From NCBI RefSeq assembly GCF_020685205.1, contig NZ_JAJERB010000010.1, positions 1 through 64,000 of the forward strand: a stretch of DNA of 64,000 bases. The letters are read 5' to 3'. Shown here in pieces: positions 48,588 through 57,925 of this stretch. Each line of letters opens with the position of its first letter. Within the stretch, counting starts at the first letter, position 1. The notes under the pieces were generated by a model that had not been told where the DNA came from, did not search any database, and saw only the letters and a list, made by a program, of their open reading frames with translations. This DNA is from Hymenobacter translucens. GTDB lineage: Bacteria > Bacteroidota > Bacteroidia > Cytophagales > Hymenobacteraceae. A program made the position numbers and the translations under genes.

Positions 48588-48914
48588 ATGCGCTCCTACA
48601 AATCCATCGAGCGGCCCGCCCAGGTGCTGGGCATGAACCTGCAAGACCTGGGCATTCTGGTGGGCCTATTTATCGGCTCGGTGCTGCTGCTCGGCTTTCT
48701 GGGCATGGCGGTCAAGATTCCGCGCATGTTCTACCTGCTGGTCATCCTGTCGGAAATCGGACTCATCCTGGGTTTGCGCTACCTCACCCGGACGCAGGCC
48801 CCCGGCTTCCTGATGGGGTGGCTCTCCTACACCTTCATTCAGCCCCGCCGACTGGCGGTGGGGCCATTACCTCCTCCCGCCCATGGCAAAAACACCCAAA
48901 ACAACCGCGTTTAA
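48588..48914 (+). CDS. traF: TraF-like (DUF4133, VirB3-like) protein
   Basis: 108 residues. Starts YKSIERPAQVLGM, the conserved DUF4133 opening, then two membrane segments (ILVGLFIGSVLLLGFLGMAV and FYLLVILSEIGLILGLRYL) and a short cytoplasmic tail. VirB3-like proteins anchor the VirB4 ATPase at the inner membrane. Its 3' end overlaps the traG start by 32 bp, so synthesis is coupled to the ATPase. Confidence 0.8.
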   Translation: MRSYKSIERPAQVLGMNLQDLGILVGLFIGSVLLLGFLGMAVKIPRMFYLLVILSEIGLILGLRYLTRTQAPGFLMGWLSYTFIQPRRLAVGPLPPPAHGKNTQNNRV

Positions 48915-51498
48915 CGCGGTGATGCCGGTGCATTCCTTTGAAGAAAACAAAGTGGTCTTCAAGGATGGCCGCGTCGCCGTGGGCTTCGTGATTGAGCCGG
49001 CCGAAATGGAAAGCTGGACGGTCGAAGACTACGACGCCTTCCAGACGACGCTGGTGGGCGTGATGCGCCCGCTCCCCGTGGGCACCATCGTGCAGAAAAC
49101 GGACGTCTACTACGACCGGCCCTACCGCGAAGACAAGACGCAGCAAACCTACTTCGAGGGCAAGATGAACAAGCACTTCTTTGAGCGGCTGGTGCTGTTC
49201 CAGAAGTCCTACCTATTCCTCTCGTTCGCGCCGGTGGCGGTGAAAACCACCCGGACCAATGCCGTGAATGCGTTGGTGGCCCGGGCCGGAGAAGCCCTCA
49301 TCAAGAACCCCTTCGCGCAGCTCGTGCAAACCCTGGAGGTAGCCGAATCCAGCGCCGTGGAATTTACCCAAGGCATCAAAAACCTGGGAGGCGTGGCCTT
49401 TGAGCGCATGAACAGCCGCGAGATTCACCAGCTGTATCTGCAGTACTTCAACCTCAACTTCGACGGCCAGCCTACCCGGCAGGAGCGCGAAATCGGCAAC
49501 GACCTGGGCACGCTCAGCGTGGGCGAGCACAAGGTCAACATCCTCTCGATGGTAGGCCAGGGCAGCGAGGCCCACGCGGCGGTAAAGAACAGCTACGGGG
49601 TTACCGCGCCCATGCTCTACCCGCTCACCCACGTGCTGCAGTGCCCGCACGTGCTGACCCAAGCCATGCTTGTTCAGGACACCCGCGCCGAGCTAAGCAG
49701 CCTGGATACCGACCGCAAGCTGAACGCTTCGCTCTCGTTTCTCTCCACGCAGGACAATGCGCTGCGGGCGGCAGAAGTCGAGGAGTTCACCGCTGAAGTA
49801 AGGGCCGAGAACAAGCAGATTGTGGGCCTGCACCTCTCCCTGTTGCTCTGGGATACCAACGACAACAGCCGGCGCGAAAACGTCGAGAAGGCCACGGCGG
49901 CGTTCCGATACATGTTCGGCACGGAAAGCGTGGTGGAAAGCTACCTGGCTTTGCCCGTGTTCTTTGGCCTGCTGCCGGGTAACGCTTACCAGGTGCCGGA
50001 CCGCTGGCTTACCTGTTCCTCCGACCGGGGTGCCTGCTACACGCACTGGACGGCTACTTACAAGACGGACCCGGTAGGGGAGTACCTCACCGACAGGTTC
50101 CGGAATCTGGTCCAGGTAAACCTCTTTAACACGGCCCTGGACAACCAGAATGCCATTGTCATCGGCCCCTCGGGCTCGGGCAAGAGCTACACCTTCGGCA
50201 ACCTGATTGTGCAGCGCTTCGAGAAGGGCGCCCGCCAGATTATCATGGACGTGGGCGGTACCTACCGCAACGTGCTGCAGTCGCTCAACGGCGAAGACTT
50301 CGACAACACCTACTTCGAGTACGACCCTGCCCGGCCGATTGAGTTCAACCCCTTCATTGTGCCACGGGACGCTTCGGGCAAGTGGCTCTACAACGACGAG
50401 AAAACCAACTTCCACCTGGCCCTGCTGGCCGCACTCTGGAAGGGAGGCAAGGATACCGGCCTTGACAAGTCGGAACGGACCATTCTCTCGCGCTTTCTGA
50501 TTGAGTACTACGCCTGCCTCAACGAGAGCGACCGGCTTAATCAGAAAGACGAGGAGTTTCCCGGCATGGAAAGCTTCTACCGCTTCGTCGAGCAGTTCGA
50601 CCACGAGATGCAGAAGCCCGTGGCCGTGCCCGGCGAAGGCATGGAAGCCGACCCATTGGACGGCGCCCGCCGGCAGTACCAGAAAAACCTGAAGTACATC
50701 GACATGCACCAGTTCTTCCTGGTGCTGGGTCAGTACGTAACCGGGGGCCGCTATGAGAAGGTGTTGAATGCGCAGCGCGACGTGGATTTGAGCGAGTACC
50801 GGCTCATCTGCTTCGACCTGGCCAAGGTGCAGGCTGACCCGGACCTATATCCCGTGGTGGCCATGCTCATCACCGAGCTGAGCCTAGACCTGTTCCGCAA
50901 ATTTCCCGACGACGTCAAGTACATCGCCCTGGACGAGGCCTGGACCATGCTCTCGGGGGTGCTCTCGGAATTCATCGAGTCGATGTACCGCACCATCCGC
51001 AAAACCAACGGCTCGGTCACCATTATCACCCAGGGCATCACGGAGATTACCAGCAGCAAGATTGGCCCGGCCATCATTAATAACTCGGCGACTAAAATCA
51101 TCCTGCGGCACATCAACCCCGATTCACTGGCGCAGCTGCAGCCCCCGCTGGGCCTGACGGGTCACGAGATGGATTTGATTAAGTCGGTGCGTTCCACGGA
51201 CGCGCTGCGCGAAATCTTCATCAAGCAGGGCGCCAAGGGCAAGATATTCGGGGTGGAAGCCTCGCCGCAGCTCGATGCCATTCTCACCTCCAAGCCCGTG
51301 GAGCGCAACTACCTCAACAAGCTGGTCAAGTTCTACCAGCAAACCAACCTTAAGCCGGTGCTCGACAAGAGCGGGCGGCTGAAGGTGGACGCCGAGGGAA
51401 ACCCGCAATACGAGGAAGTCAAGGTGCAGCGCCTGGACTACGCGGTCGACCAGTTTGTGGAAGATAAACAGGCCCGCACGGGCGTCCTGGCCAAATGA
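48883..51498 (+). CDS. traG: Conjugation ATPase TraG (VirB4 family)
   Basis: 871 residues. N-terminal VirB4 domain (about 1-400) and C-terminal RecA-like ATPase domain with Walker A VIGPSGSGKSYTFGNL (about 426-441), DVGGTYRNVL, Walker B KYIALDEAWTML (about 678-689) and the ITQGITEI motif. It powers pilus assembly and substrate transfer. Length and motif order match complete VirB4/TraG of Bacteroides conjugative transposons. It overlaps both neighbours (32 bp with traF; ATGA with traJ). Confidence 0.95.
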   Translation: MAKTPKTTAFNAVMPVHSFEENKVVFKDGRVAVGFVIEPAEMESWTVEDYDAFQTTLVGVMRPLPVGTIVQKTDVYYDRPYREDKTQQTYFEGKMNKHFFERLVLFQKSYLFLSFAPVAVKTTRTNAVNALVARAGEALIKNPFAQLVQTLEVAESSAVEFTQGIKNLGGVAFERMNSREIHQLYLQYFNLNFDGQPTRQEREIGNDLGTLSVGEHKVNILSMVGQGSEAHAAVKNSYGVTAPMLYPLTHVLQCPHVLTQAMLVQDTRAELSSLDTDRKLNASLSFLSTQDNALRAAEVEEFTAEVRAENKQIVGLHLSLLLWDTNDNSRRENVEKATAAFRYMFGTESVVESYLALPVFFGLLPGNAYQVPDRWLTCSSDRGACYTHWTATYKTDPVGEYLTDRFRNLVQVNLFNTALDNQNAIVIGPSGSGKSYTFGNLIVQRFEKGARQIIMDVGGTYRNVLQSLNGEDFDNTYFEYDPARPIEFNPFIVPRDASGKWLYNDEKTNFHLALLAALWKGGKDTGLDKSERTILSRFLIEYYACLNESDRLNQKDEEFPGMESFYRFVEQFDHEMQKPVAVPGEGMEADPLDGARRQYQKNLKYIDMHQFFLVLGQYVTGGRYEKVLNAQRDVDLSEYRLICFDLAKVQADPDLYPVVAMLITELSLDLFRKFPDDVKYIALDEAWTMLSGVLSEFIESMYRTIRKTNGSVTIITQGITEITSSKIGPAIINNSATKIILRHINPDSLAQLQPPLGLTGHEMDLIKSVRSTDALREIFIKQGAKGKIFGVEASPQLDAILTSKPVERNYLNKLVKFYQQTNLKPVLDKSGRLKVDAEGNPQYEEVKVQRLDYAVDQFVEDKQARTGVLAK

Positions 51499-52616
51499 GC
51501 GGCTGCTACCTAATGGTCGCCTACGGGGCTGACCCGGGGTTTCTGAGCGCCTGCGACCAGACCCTGCAAATCGTGCTGCGGGCCTGCCGCTACATCACGC
51601 CCACCTTCATGCTCATTGCCTTGCTCTACACCGTTGGGCGAGGGTTTATCTCGGGTCACGGGCTGGCCATGGATTGGGGACCCATCCTGAAGGCCGTGTG
51701 GATATTCTTCCTCCTTTTCTTCTACAAGGAGCTGATTGACACGCTCAGCATGGGCATTGCGGGCTTCACCCGCATGTTCGCCACGCCCGACGGCTCCACG
51801 GCCGCTTCGGCGCTGGGCGCGACCATAAGCACTTCGGAAACGCTGTCGCAGAAAACGGTGGTTGAGCAAGGAGTTCAGGAAATCACGAACCTGCTCAAAA
51901 CCATCACCTCGTTCAGCCTGACCAATATCCTGCTGCAGCTCATTACCGGAGAGGTGGTCCTGCTGATTCGGCAAATCATGCAGTTCATCCAGCAATTCAT
52001 TCTCGGGTTTCTGTTTGTCTGCGGCCCCATCTCTTTGTGCCTGTCGGTGGTGCCGGCTTTTGGGCAGCTGGCTATCAAGTGGCTGCAAAACTTCATTGCC
52101 GTGCAGCTCTGGGGCCTCTCGTTCGCCCTGCTGGACCTGCTCTACACATTCTACACGGCCTCCAATACCACGTTCGGCGGGGTGTTCTCCGCCCCGGTAG
52201 CTGCTGAGTCGGATACCCGCCAGCTGATTGTATCGGTGGCATTTATCATGCTCTACCTGATGGTGCCCTACCTGACGAGCCTCTTTATTGGCTCCTCGGC
52301 CGCCCAGGGCTTTGTGGGCTCCGTGGTAGGCATGGCCGCATCGGCAGCGGCAGCCGGGGCCGGTGTCTCAGCTGGCATGGCCGGCGGCGGGCACGGCGTT
52401 TCCGGCGCCATCGGCCGCGCCATGGGCAGTGGTGGCAACTCGGGTGGTGGCAGTTCTGGCGGTGGGAGTGGCGATAGTGGGGGCGGCAACTCCGGTGGGG
52501 CTACGCCGGCTCCGAGCGGCGGCAGCTCAGCCTCCGCAGGCCTGCCCTCCATCACCATGTCAGACGCCCTGAATCCCTCCTACCGGCAGCGGCCTTCGGG
52601 GCTGTGGACGGCTTAA
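51495..52616 (+). CDS. traJ: TraJ-like polytopic membrane protein (VirB6-like)
   Basis: 373 residues. Six to seven hydrophobic segments (about 28-45, 62-80, 145-165, 165-190, 195-215, 235-260) as in TraJ/VirB6, then a glycine/serine-rich tail of about 75 residues (GSGGNSGGGSSGGGSGDSGG). VirB6-like proteins form part of the inner-membrane channel. The tail is a probable flexible linker. ATGA overlap with traG shows translational coupling. Confidence 0.85.
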   Translation: MSGCYLMVAYGADPGFLSACDQTLQIVLRACRYITPTFMLIALLYTVGRGFISGHGLAMDWGPILKAVWIFFLLFFYKELIDTLSMGIAGFTRMFATPDGSTAASALGATISTSETLSQKTVVEQGVQEITNLLKTITSFSLTNILLQLITGEVVLLIRQIMQFIQQFILGFLFVCGPISLCLSVVPAFGQLAIKWLQNFIAVQLWGLSFALLDLLYTFYTASNTTFGGVFSAPVAAESDTRQLIVSVAFIMLYLMVPYLTSLFIGSSAAQGFVGSVVGMAASAAAAGAGVSAGMAGGGHGVSGAIGRAMGSGGNSGGGSSGGGSGDSGGGNSGGATPAPSGGSSASAGLPSITMSDALNPSYRQRPSGLWTA

Positions 52617-52636
52617 TTATTACCTCTCCTTTCCAA

Positions 52637-53263
52637 ATGAACTACTCAACCCGCTACTTTGCCCTGCTGGCCCTGGGCCTGGCTGCCTCCTGCCAATCCA
52701 AGGAGGAAAAAGCCAATGCTGCCCTCGCTGACGCGCTGCAGACGCAGGCTGAGAGCCCTGCCGAGCAGGCCCGCATGGCAGCTCAAAAAGCTGCCTACGT
52801 TCTGCCCCCGGCCCTACCGGCGTCGGCCGTCGATGTGCGAGCCGGTGTCCAGCAGCTATTGCCCGAAGAAGGCTACCTGGAGCTGGTTTCGGTGAAGGGC
52901 CAAAACCTGCAACCCATCACCATCGGCTTCCCGCCGGCGTGGCGCATCGGCGTCAAGCCCGGCTACCCTAAAGTAGGGCCCGGCTACAAGATTCCCTTCG
53001 AAGCGGTGCTGCACTGGAAACCCACAGGCTACGTCGAGACCAAGCCCAAGTCCGCCCTGCTGGTCATGCAGACGCCGAAAGATTCCCTGATGCGCTTTCA
53101 CATCTCGGAAATGGGTCTGGGCAGCAAGGTCGTGCAGGTGCGCCCGGGAGAGCCAGTAACGGTGCAGGGCGTGCTCTATACCTACATCGACCGGGACAAT
53201 GCGCAGCGGCTGCTGGTGTACCCCTACCAGAACAAGCAAGTGTACCTGAACCTGGCCAACTAG
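52637..53263 (+). CDS. Conjugation-associated lipoprotein
   Basis: 208 residues from the ATG at 52637. Lipoprotein signal with lipobox LAASC, then an alanine-rich helical stretch (about 25-60) and a beta-rich domain (about 75-208) with strands such as ELVSVKGQNLQPITIGFP, KIPFEAVLHWKP and VTVQGVLYTYIDRDN. No named family. It sits in the tra operon between traJ and traK, so it probably is an outer- or inner-membrane-anchored part of the channel, similar in place to VirB7-like lipoproteins. Confidence 0.65.
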   Translation: MNYSTRYFALLALGLAASCQSKEEKANAALADALQTQAESPAEQARMAAQKAAYVLPPALPASAVDVRAGVQQLLPEEGYLELVSVKGQNLQPITIGFPPAWRIGVKPGYPKVGPGYKIPFEAVLHWKPTGYVETKPKSALLVMQTPKDSLMRFHISEMGLGSKVVQVRPGEPVTVQGVLYTYIDRDNAQRLLVYPYQNKQVYLNLAN

Positions 53264-53326
53264 GGGCAGTGGGGAAGAAAAGCCCCGCTTCCTAAACTCC
53301 CTCATGTTGACTTAACCACCATTCTA

Positions 53327-54091
53327 ATGGATTCAGCCAAAAACCTAAGTACCTCTTTCTCCACCATGCGCAACCTGGCGATGGGGAGCGTTTTTGCCCT
53401 CCTGCTCGTGTCGCTGGCAGCGGGCTTTCTCGTGTACCGCGCCTATGAGAACAGCGGCCGCCGCGTGTACGTGGTCGGCCAAACCGGCTCGGTGGCCGCG
53501 CTCTCCGCGCCCACCACCGAAACGCACACCGCCTACGAGGCCCGCAACCTGGTGCGCAACTTCATGCTGACCATGTTTGGGCACGACCAATACACCTACA
53601 AAGCCAACCTGGATGCGGCCCTGCCACTCATCGAAGGCCGCGGGGGCCGACGCATTTACGACGGGTTCACGCGGGGTCAGGTACTGCAGAACTACGAGCG
53701 CTACGCCGCCCGCAACGTCGTGACGGTGGACAGCGTGAGCATCGACATGAACCACCGCCCCTGGTCGGGCCGGGTGTACATCAAGCAGCGCATTTTCATC
53801 GGGGGCGAGCAAAAGGAGCCCCTGCCGCTGGCCGCCAAGTTCAACCTGGCCGAAACCAACCGCTCGGATGCCAACCCCTACGGCATGCTGATTACCAACT
53901 TCGACTACATCCCCTACAACCCGCAGGTATCGCGGGAGGAGCTGCAGGCCCTGAAAGAGCAGGAAGCCGACCGGCAGCGGGCCCTGCTGGAAGCACAGCG
54001 CAGCGCAGGAGCCCTGGCTCCCGACGCCGGCAATGTACCCGCTTCCCAATCGGCCCCGGGCCAGGCCTTGCCGGCGGCTCCGGGCAAATAA
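53327..54091 (+). CDS. traK: TraK-like (VirB8-like) protein
   Basis: 254 residues. One transmembrane helix near the N-terminus (MGSVFALLLVSLAAGFLVYRAY, about 19-40), then a periplasmic VirB8/NTF2-like domain (about 60-205) with AYEARNLVRNFMLTMFGHDQYTYKANLDAALPLIEG and VTVDSVSIDMNHRPWSGRVYIKQRIFIGGEQ. A charged, Gln/Pro-rich tail follows. TraK is the assembly scaffold of the core complex. An internal ATG at residue 14 is an alternative start. Confidence 0.85.
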   Translation: MDSAKNLSTSFSTMRNLAMGSVFALLLVSLAAGFLVYRAYENSGRRVYVVGQTGSVAALSAPTTETHTAYEARNLVRNFMLTMFGHDQYTYKANLDAALPLIEGRGGRRIYDGFTRGQVLQNYERYAARNVVTVDSVSIDMNHRPWSGRVYIKQRIFIGGEQKEPLPLAAKFNLAETNRSDANPYGMLITNFDYIPYNPQVSREELQALKEQEADRQRALLEAQRSAGALAPDAGNVPASQSAPGQALPAAPGK

Positions 54092-54118
54092 GTCTCTTCC
54101 TTCCTAAAGCGTATTTCT

Positions 54119-55018
54119 ATGTTGTCTAACCTTCTGCTGGCCCTGGGCCTGCCATTACTGCTGGCTTCGGCCAGCTCAGCTCAAACCACGTCGGCCATGC
54201 TGCGGCCGGCCTCCTCGGCGGTGCACGCCGCGCCGACACTGCTGGACGTGGCCGTATCGGATAGCTCCACCACCTACCTCGTTTTTAGCGGTCCCGTCTC
54301 GCTGGTTGATGTGGGCATGGCCAACAACTACCTGGTTAAGATTGAAGCCAACGCCGTGTTTGTGCGCGCCCGCCGCAAGTCCGCGCCGCCAACGCCCATG
54401 CTCATCCGCTTTGGCAGCAAGTACTGGATGGGACGGCTGGTGTACGTGAACCGGCCCGTGCTGCAACTCTACGACTTCCAAAAAGACGGAGCCCTGGGCA
54501 TGAGCACCGGTACTGGCGCTGTTGCGGGCTCGGCGCCGGAAAATGAGCTGGCCCTGGACAAGGAGCGGGGGAAGAAGGCTGCCGTTGAGAGCAAGCTCGG
54601 CAAGCTCCGCAAGTCTAAGGAGGAGCACCAGGCGGTGGCCGTGGTCGACAACGACCTGGTACTCTCGTTGGCAAACGTGCGCAACGACAAGGATTTCACC
54701 TACCTGCGCTTCAAAGTCATCAACCACTCGGCCATCGATTACAACGTCGATTTCACGGACTTCCAGTTGGTTGAAAATGCCCAAAAGAAGTTTCTGGCCA
54801 AGAAAAAGAACGAAGCGCGGCGTCCGCTGGCTCCCTCGGGTGGCCTGGCCAACCAGGTTGTTTCGGGTCGCACCACGGGCTACCTGACCTACGCCATTCC
54901 GCTCTACGCGGCGACCGACCGGGGCTACCTGGAAGTGACGCTGCGGGAGCTGAACGGGGCGCGGGTGCTGGTGCTGCCCGTGCCGTCGCGGGTCATCAAT
55001 CGGGCCTCTACCATCTAA
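54119..55018 (+). CDS. traN: TraN-like (DUF4138, VirB9-like) protein
   Basis: 299 residues with a signal peptide (LLLALGLPLLLASASSAQ). The N-terminal half has the DUF4138/VirB9 strand pattern: AVSDSSTTYLVFSGPVSLVDVGMANNYLVKIEANAVFVRAR, FGSKYWMGRLVYV. Then comes a charged coiled coil (ELALDKERGKKAAVESKLGKLRKSKEEHQ), and a C-terminal Ig-like domain (FTYLRFKVINHSAIDYNVDFTDFQLV). It forms the outer part of the channel with TraM. It precedes traM here, the reverse of the CTnDOT-type order. Confidence 0.8.
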   Translation: MLSNLLLALGLPLLLASASSAQTTSAMLRPASSAVHAAPTLLDVAVSDSSTTYLVFSGPVSLVDVGMANNYLVKIEANAVFVRARRKSAPPTPMLIRFGSKYWMGRLVYVNRPVLQLYDFQKDGALGMSTGTGAVAGSAPENELALDKERGKKAAVESKLGKLRKSKEEHQAVAVVDNDLVLSLANVRNDKDFTYLRFKVINHSAIDYNVDFTDFQLVENAQKKFLAKKKNEARRPLAPSGGLANQVVSGRTTGYLTYAIPLYAATDRGYLEVTLRELNGARVLVLPVPSRVINRASTI

Positions 55019-55032
55019 CGCTGTACTCCCTT

Positions 55033-56448
55033 ATGGAACCTGCAAACCCAAACCCGCAACCCCCATCCATGGGCTCGGCCGAGCACGATAGCCACGAGCG
55101 CTTTGGCCCGGAACGGCCCGCGGCTGACAAGGCGAAAGCAACTCCGATGGAGGTGCTACGCAACAACTGGATACTCCTGACCGGCCTGCTGGTCCTGCTG
55201 GTCGGCGGGGGTCTCTTTCTCTGGCTGCGCTCCGCTACCCAGGCCGCGCAGCAACAAAAGGAAGTCGTGGCGGCGGCTTCGGAGAACATCGAGCCGGAGA
55301 TTAAGGCCGCTCCGAAAGAGCCGGCTGCTGCCATTTCCCCCTCGGCGCAAATCGAGCAGCAGCGGCGACTGGAGCAGGAGGCCCAGAGTGCCCCGGCTCG
55401 CCCCAATACCGACGAGGTGGTGGAAGCCTTTGTGGCCGATACCCTGGGTCAGGCCCTGCGCCGGAAGCGGCGGGCCGCGGCGGCTACGCTGGCCGCCCGT
55501 CGCCGGCAGGAGGAAGCCCGCTTAGCCGCGGCCGACGTGGACACGATTGAAACGACGGTGCAGGACCCCACCACGGGTTCTTACCATGCGCAAACGCTGG
55601 TAGTCCCCCGGCGGCGCCCCGGCCAGGTAGTAGGCTCAACGGCCCGCCGGGTCAGCTCCCGGGCCGGCCGTAGTCTACGGGCAGGCCTGCTGCCCCCGAC
55701 CGATACTGACGGTACCCCCTTTGAAACAGACCCGGATGTGCTGGCCATGCTGGGCAGCTCGCCACCCGAAACCCGCGCCGCCTACGAGCGCATGACCGGC
55801 AAGCGCTTTCGCGACCCAAAAGCGGCCGCGCAGACCCTTGCTAACCGCACCGGGGCCGCGGGCATGGATGGCTTTAACACCGTCAAGGTGGGCAACTCCG
55901 CCCGAATGATGGCCCAGGGCAACCAGGCTGAGCTGGCGCCCGACGTATTCTTCAAGTGCGTTATCAACGGAGAGCAGAAAGTACGCACAGGCTCAGTGGT
56001 CATGCTGCGCCTGCAGGAAGACGCTGTGGTGTCCGGTGTCACCTTTCCCAAGAACTCCGTCTTCGCCGGCATTGCCAGCGTGGGCACTAACAACGTGATG
56101 CTGGAAGTCAACCGTCTCGGGCCTACCCGGGTCGCGGCCAGCATCTACGACTACAACTACATGCCGGGCATCATGATTGACCCGGTGAAGCGGGTTGCCA
56201 AAGACGCCAGTTTGGCCGGCCAGGACCTGCAGCAGCAATCCATGCAGGAAGTGAGCACCGCCATTGACCGCTCGGCCTCTGCGGCCAACTCGGTGGTGGG
56301 CGTGGGCGGGCGCGTGGCCATGAACGTGCTAAGCCGCCCGAAAACCCGCACCAAGCTGCGGGAGGTGCTGCTGCCCGACGGCTACCCCATCCTGATTACC
56401 ACGGCTGCTGCTGGCCAGATGGGGCCGGCCACGGCGTCGGGACGCTAA
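55033..56448 (+). CDS. traM: TraM-like (VirB10-like) protein
   Basis: 471 residues. Cytoplasmic N-terminus, one transmembrane helix (WILLTGLLVLLVGGGLFLWL, about 48-67), a long periplasmic linker rich in Ala/Glu/Arg, and a C-terminal VirB10/TrbI domain (about 300-471) with FFKCVINGEQKVRTGSVVMLRLQEDAVVSGVTFPKNSVFAGIASVG. It spans the envelope and opens the outer gate. It follows traN by 14 bp. Appears complete. Confidence 0.85.
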   Translation: MEPANPNPQPPSMGSAEHDSHERFGPERPAADKAKATPMEVLRNNWILLTGLLVLLVGGGLFLWLRSATQAAQQQKEVVAAASENIEPEIKAAPKEPAAAISPSAQIEQQRRLEQEAQSAPARPNTDEVVEAFVADTLGQALRRKRRAAAATLAARRRQEEARLAAADVDTIETTVQDPTTGSYHAQTLVVPRRRPGQVVGSTARRVSSRAGRSLRAGLLPPTDTDGTPFETDPDVLAMLGSSPPETRAAYERMTGKRFRDPKAAAQTLANRTGAAGMDGFNTVKVGNSARMMAQGNQAELAPDVFFKCVINGEQKVRTGSVVMLRLQEDAVVSGVTFPKNSVFAGIASVGTNNVMLEVNRLGPTRVAASIYDYNYMPGIMIDPVKRVAKDASLAGQDLQQQSMQEVSTAIDRSASAANSVVGVGGRVAMNVLSRPKTRTKLREVLLPDGYPILITTAAAGQMGPATASGR

Positions 56449-56475
56449 ACCTTTCCATTCACCAATTCTACGACA

Positions 56476-57363
56476 ATGAAAAAGACTCTTTTTCCGGCCC
56501 TGGTGGCCGTCGCGTTGATATTCGCCCCGGCTGGTCGAGCCCGGGCGCAGATGGTCGTTAATGACCCGGTGCACATGGGGGTGCACATTGGTGACTTCGC
56601 CAAGCGCCTCGCACAGTGGACCGAAACGGTCAAAAACTACCAGGTCGTGAAGGACGCCCGCCAGATTGCCGGCGTGACCAAGGACATTACCAGTGAGGTC
56701 CGCAGCCTGACCCAGGAAGCCCTGGACCTGCAGAAGCAGGTGCAGGCGGACTTGCGAAAGGTGCAGAGCATCCAGGATTTGCGGCTCTCCAACCCGCAGG
56801 AGCTGTTTGCGCGGGCGCTCTCCATGTCCGGCCGGAGTCAGACCAACCAGATGATGCCGGTCTATGCCAAGGCCCAGCGCCTGCGGCAGGCCCTGCAGCT
56901 GACCAACCCCGCGCAGGACGTGAACACCATGTACGACGTGTTCTCGCGCTTCGGGGCCAGCTCGACGGACCCTAGTGGCAACATGACCAGCGACCAGTAC
57001 CAGGCCAAGCGCGAGGAGTCGACGGTTTCCTTGTTTGCGGCCGAAGAGATGATGGCCAAGCGCAAGCTGGCCATGGCCGTGAACTACTACAAGATTGCCG
57101 ACGAGATGACCGCGCAAAGCGTAGAGATGCAGGCTACGCTCAAAAACCCCGGCCGCTACGCCATGACAGAAGGGGAGCGGATAGCGGCGCTCAACTCTTC
57201 CAACGACAACATGATTAAAGCCATGCAGCTGCGCGAGCAGGGGGACCGGCTGTTCATGGAGGCTTCGCAGGCAGGTCCGGCCCACCAGGCCGCGGAAGCG
57301 GTGTATGCTTCGACGCTTAGCCGTAACGCGCTCATTAAAATGGACCGTAACCGGCCGCGCTAG
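56476..57363 (+). CDS. VirB5/TraI-like secreted protein
   Basis: 295 residues. Signal peptide MKKTLFPALVAVALIFAPAGRARAQ, then an almost wholly helical protein with VHIGDFAKRLAQWTETVKNYQVVKDARQI and ITSEVRSLTQEALDLQKQVQADLRK, the extended helical hairpin typical of VirB5/TrbJ minor pilins and of Bacteroides DUF4141 proteins. It may be the pilus-tip adhesin or a periplasmic assembly factor. Its position after traM, not between traG and traJ, is atypical. Assignment is by architecture only. Confidence 0.65.
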   Translation: MKKTLFPALVAVALIFAPAGRARAQMVVNDPVHMGVHIGDFAKRLAQWTETVKNYQVVKDARQIAGVTKDITSEVRSLTQEALDLQKQVQADLRKVQSIQDLRLSNPQELFARALSMSGRSQTNQMMPVYAKAQRLRQALQLTNPAQDVNTMYDVFSRFGASSTDPSGNMTSDQYQAKREESTVSLFAAEEMMAKRKLAMAVNYYKIADEMTAQSVEMQATLKNPGRYAMTEGERIAALNSSNDNMIKAMQLREQGDRLFMEASQAGPAHQAAEAVYASTLSRNALIKMDRNRPR

Positions 57364-57368
57364 CGAAT

Positions 57369-57908
57369 ATGAAAAAGCTTCTTTTGATGGTGCTCTTAAT
57401 GGCAGGGGCCGGCGTCTTGCCGGCCTCCGCCCAACGCCACGTTAAACATCTTGCCTCCTGGGGCGCACATCTCGGCCGCTCGGAAACCGGCGACTACTAT
57501 GAGTTAAGCTACACGCCTATGCTCACCAACCGCCTGGCCCTGCGCCTGAGCGGCGGGTATGAACACGGCGCCCTGGCTTCTCGCGGCGAGTACTCGGTTT
57601 ATCAGGGCCGGGTGCTGCTCTCGCCCCAACTGTTCCGTCTTGGGGAGTTTGCCTACGTGCATCTGCTGGTGGGAGCCGGAGCCGGCTACGAATGGACCAA
57701 CCAGAATGGTACGGGCGAAGCGGCCAATGGCTCAAACGAACCCCAACGCTTCACCTATGGCCCGCAAGCCGGCCTCGAAGCAGATTTCTTCCTGGGCAAC
57801 CGGCTCTCGCTGGTCGCCACTGGTACCAAAGGCTACCTCTTCAATAATCCACTGGTGGACCAATGGCCTGGCATGGCCGGCGTTGGTCTGCGCTACCATT
57901 TCCGCTAA
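57369..57908 (+). CDS. traO: TraO-like outer-membrane protein
   Basis: 179 residues. Signal peptide (LLLMVLLMAGAGVLPASAQ), then an eight-stranded-barrel pattern with YELSYTPMLTNRLALRLSGGYEHG, FAYVHLLVGAGAGYEW, FTYGPQAGLEADFFLGNRLSLVATGTKG and the terminal GVGLRYHF ending in an aromatic residue, as required for BamA-dependent insertion. This matches conjugative transposon TraO in size and position. It starts 5 bp after the VirB5-like gene. Confidence 0.75.
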   Translation: MKKLLLMVLLMAGAGVLPASAQRHVKHLASWGAHLGRSETGDYYELSYTPMLTNRLALRLSGGYEHGALASRGEYSVYQGRVLLSPQLFRLGEFAYVHLLVGAGAGYEWTNQNGTGEAANGSNEPQRFTYGPQAGLEADFFLGNRLSLVATGTKGYLFNNPLVDQWPGMAGVGLRYHFR

Positions 57909-57925
57909 TCTCCACTTTCTGAACT

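Noticed and set aside
49693..50709. 338-codon minus-strand frame inside traG
   Set aside because: Shadow frame opposite the VirB4 ATPase motifs, with no protein features of its own.
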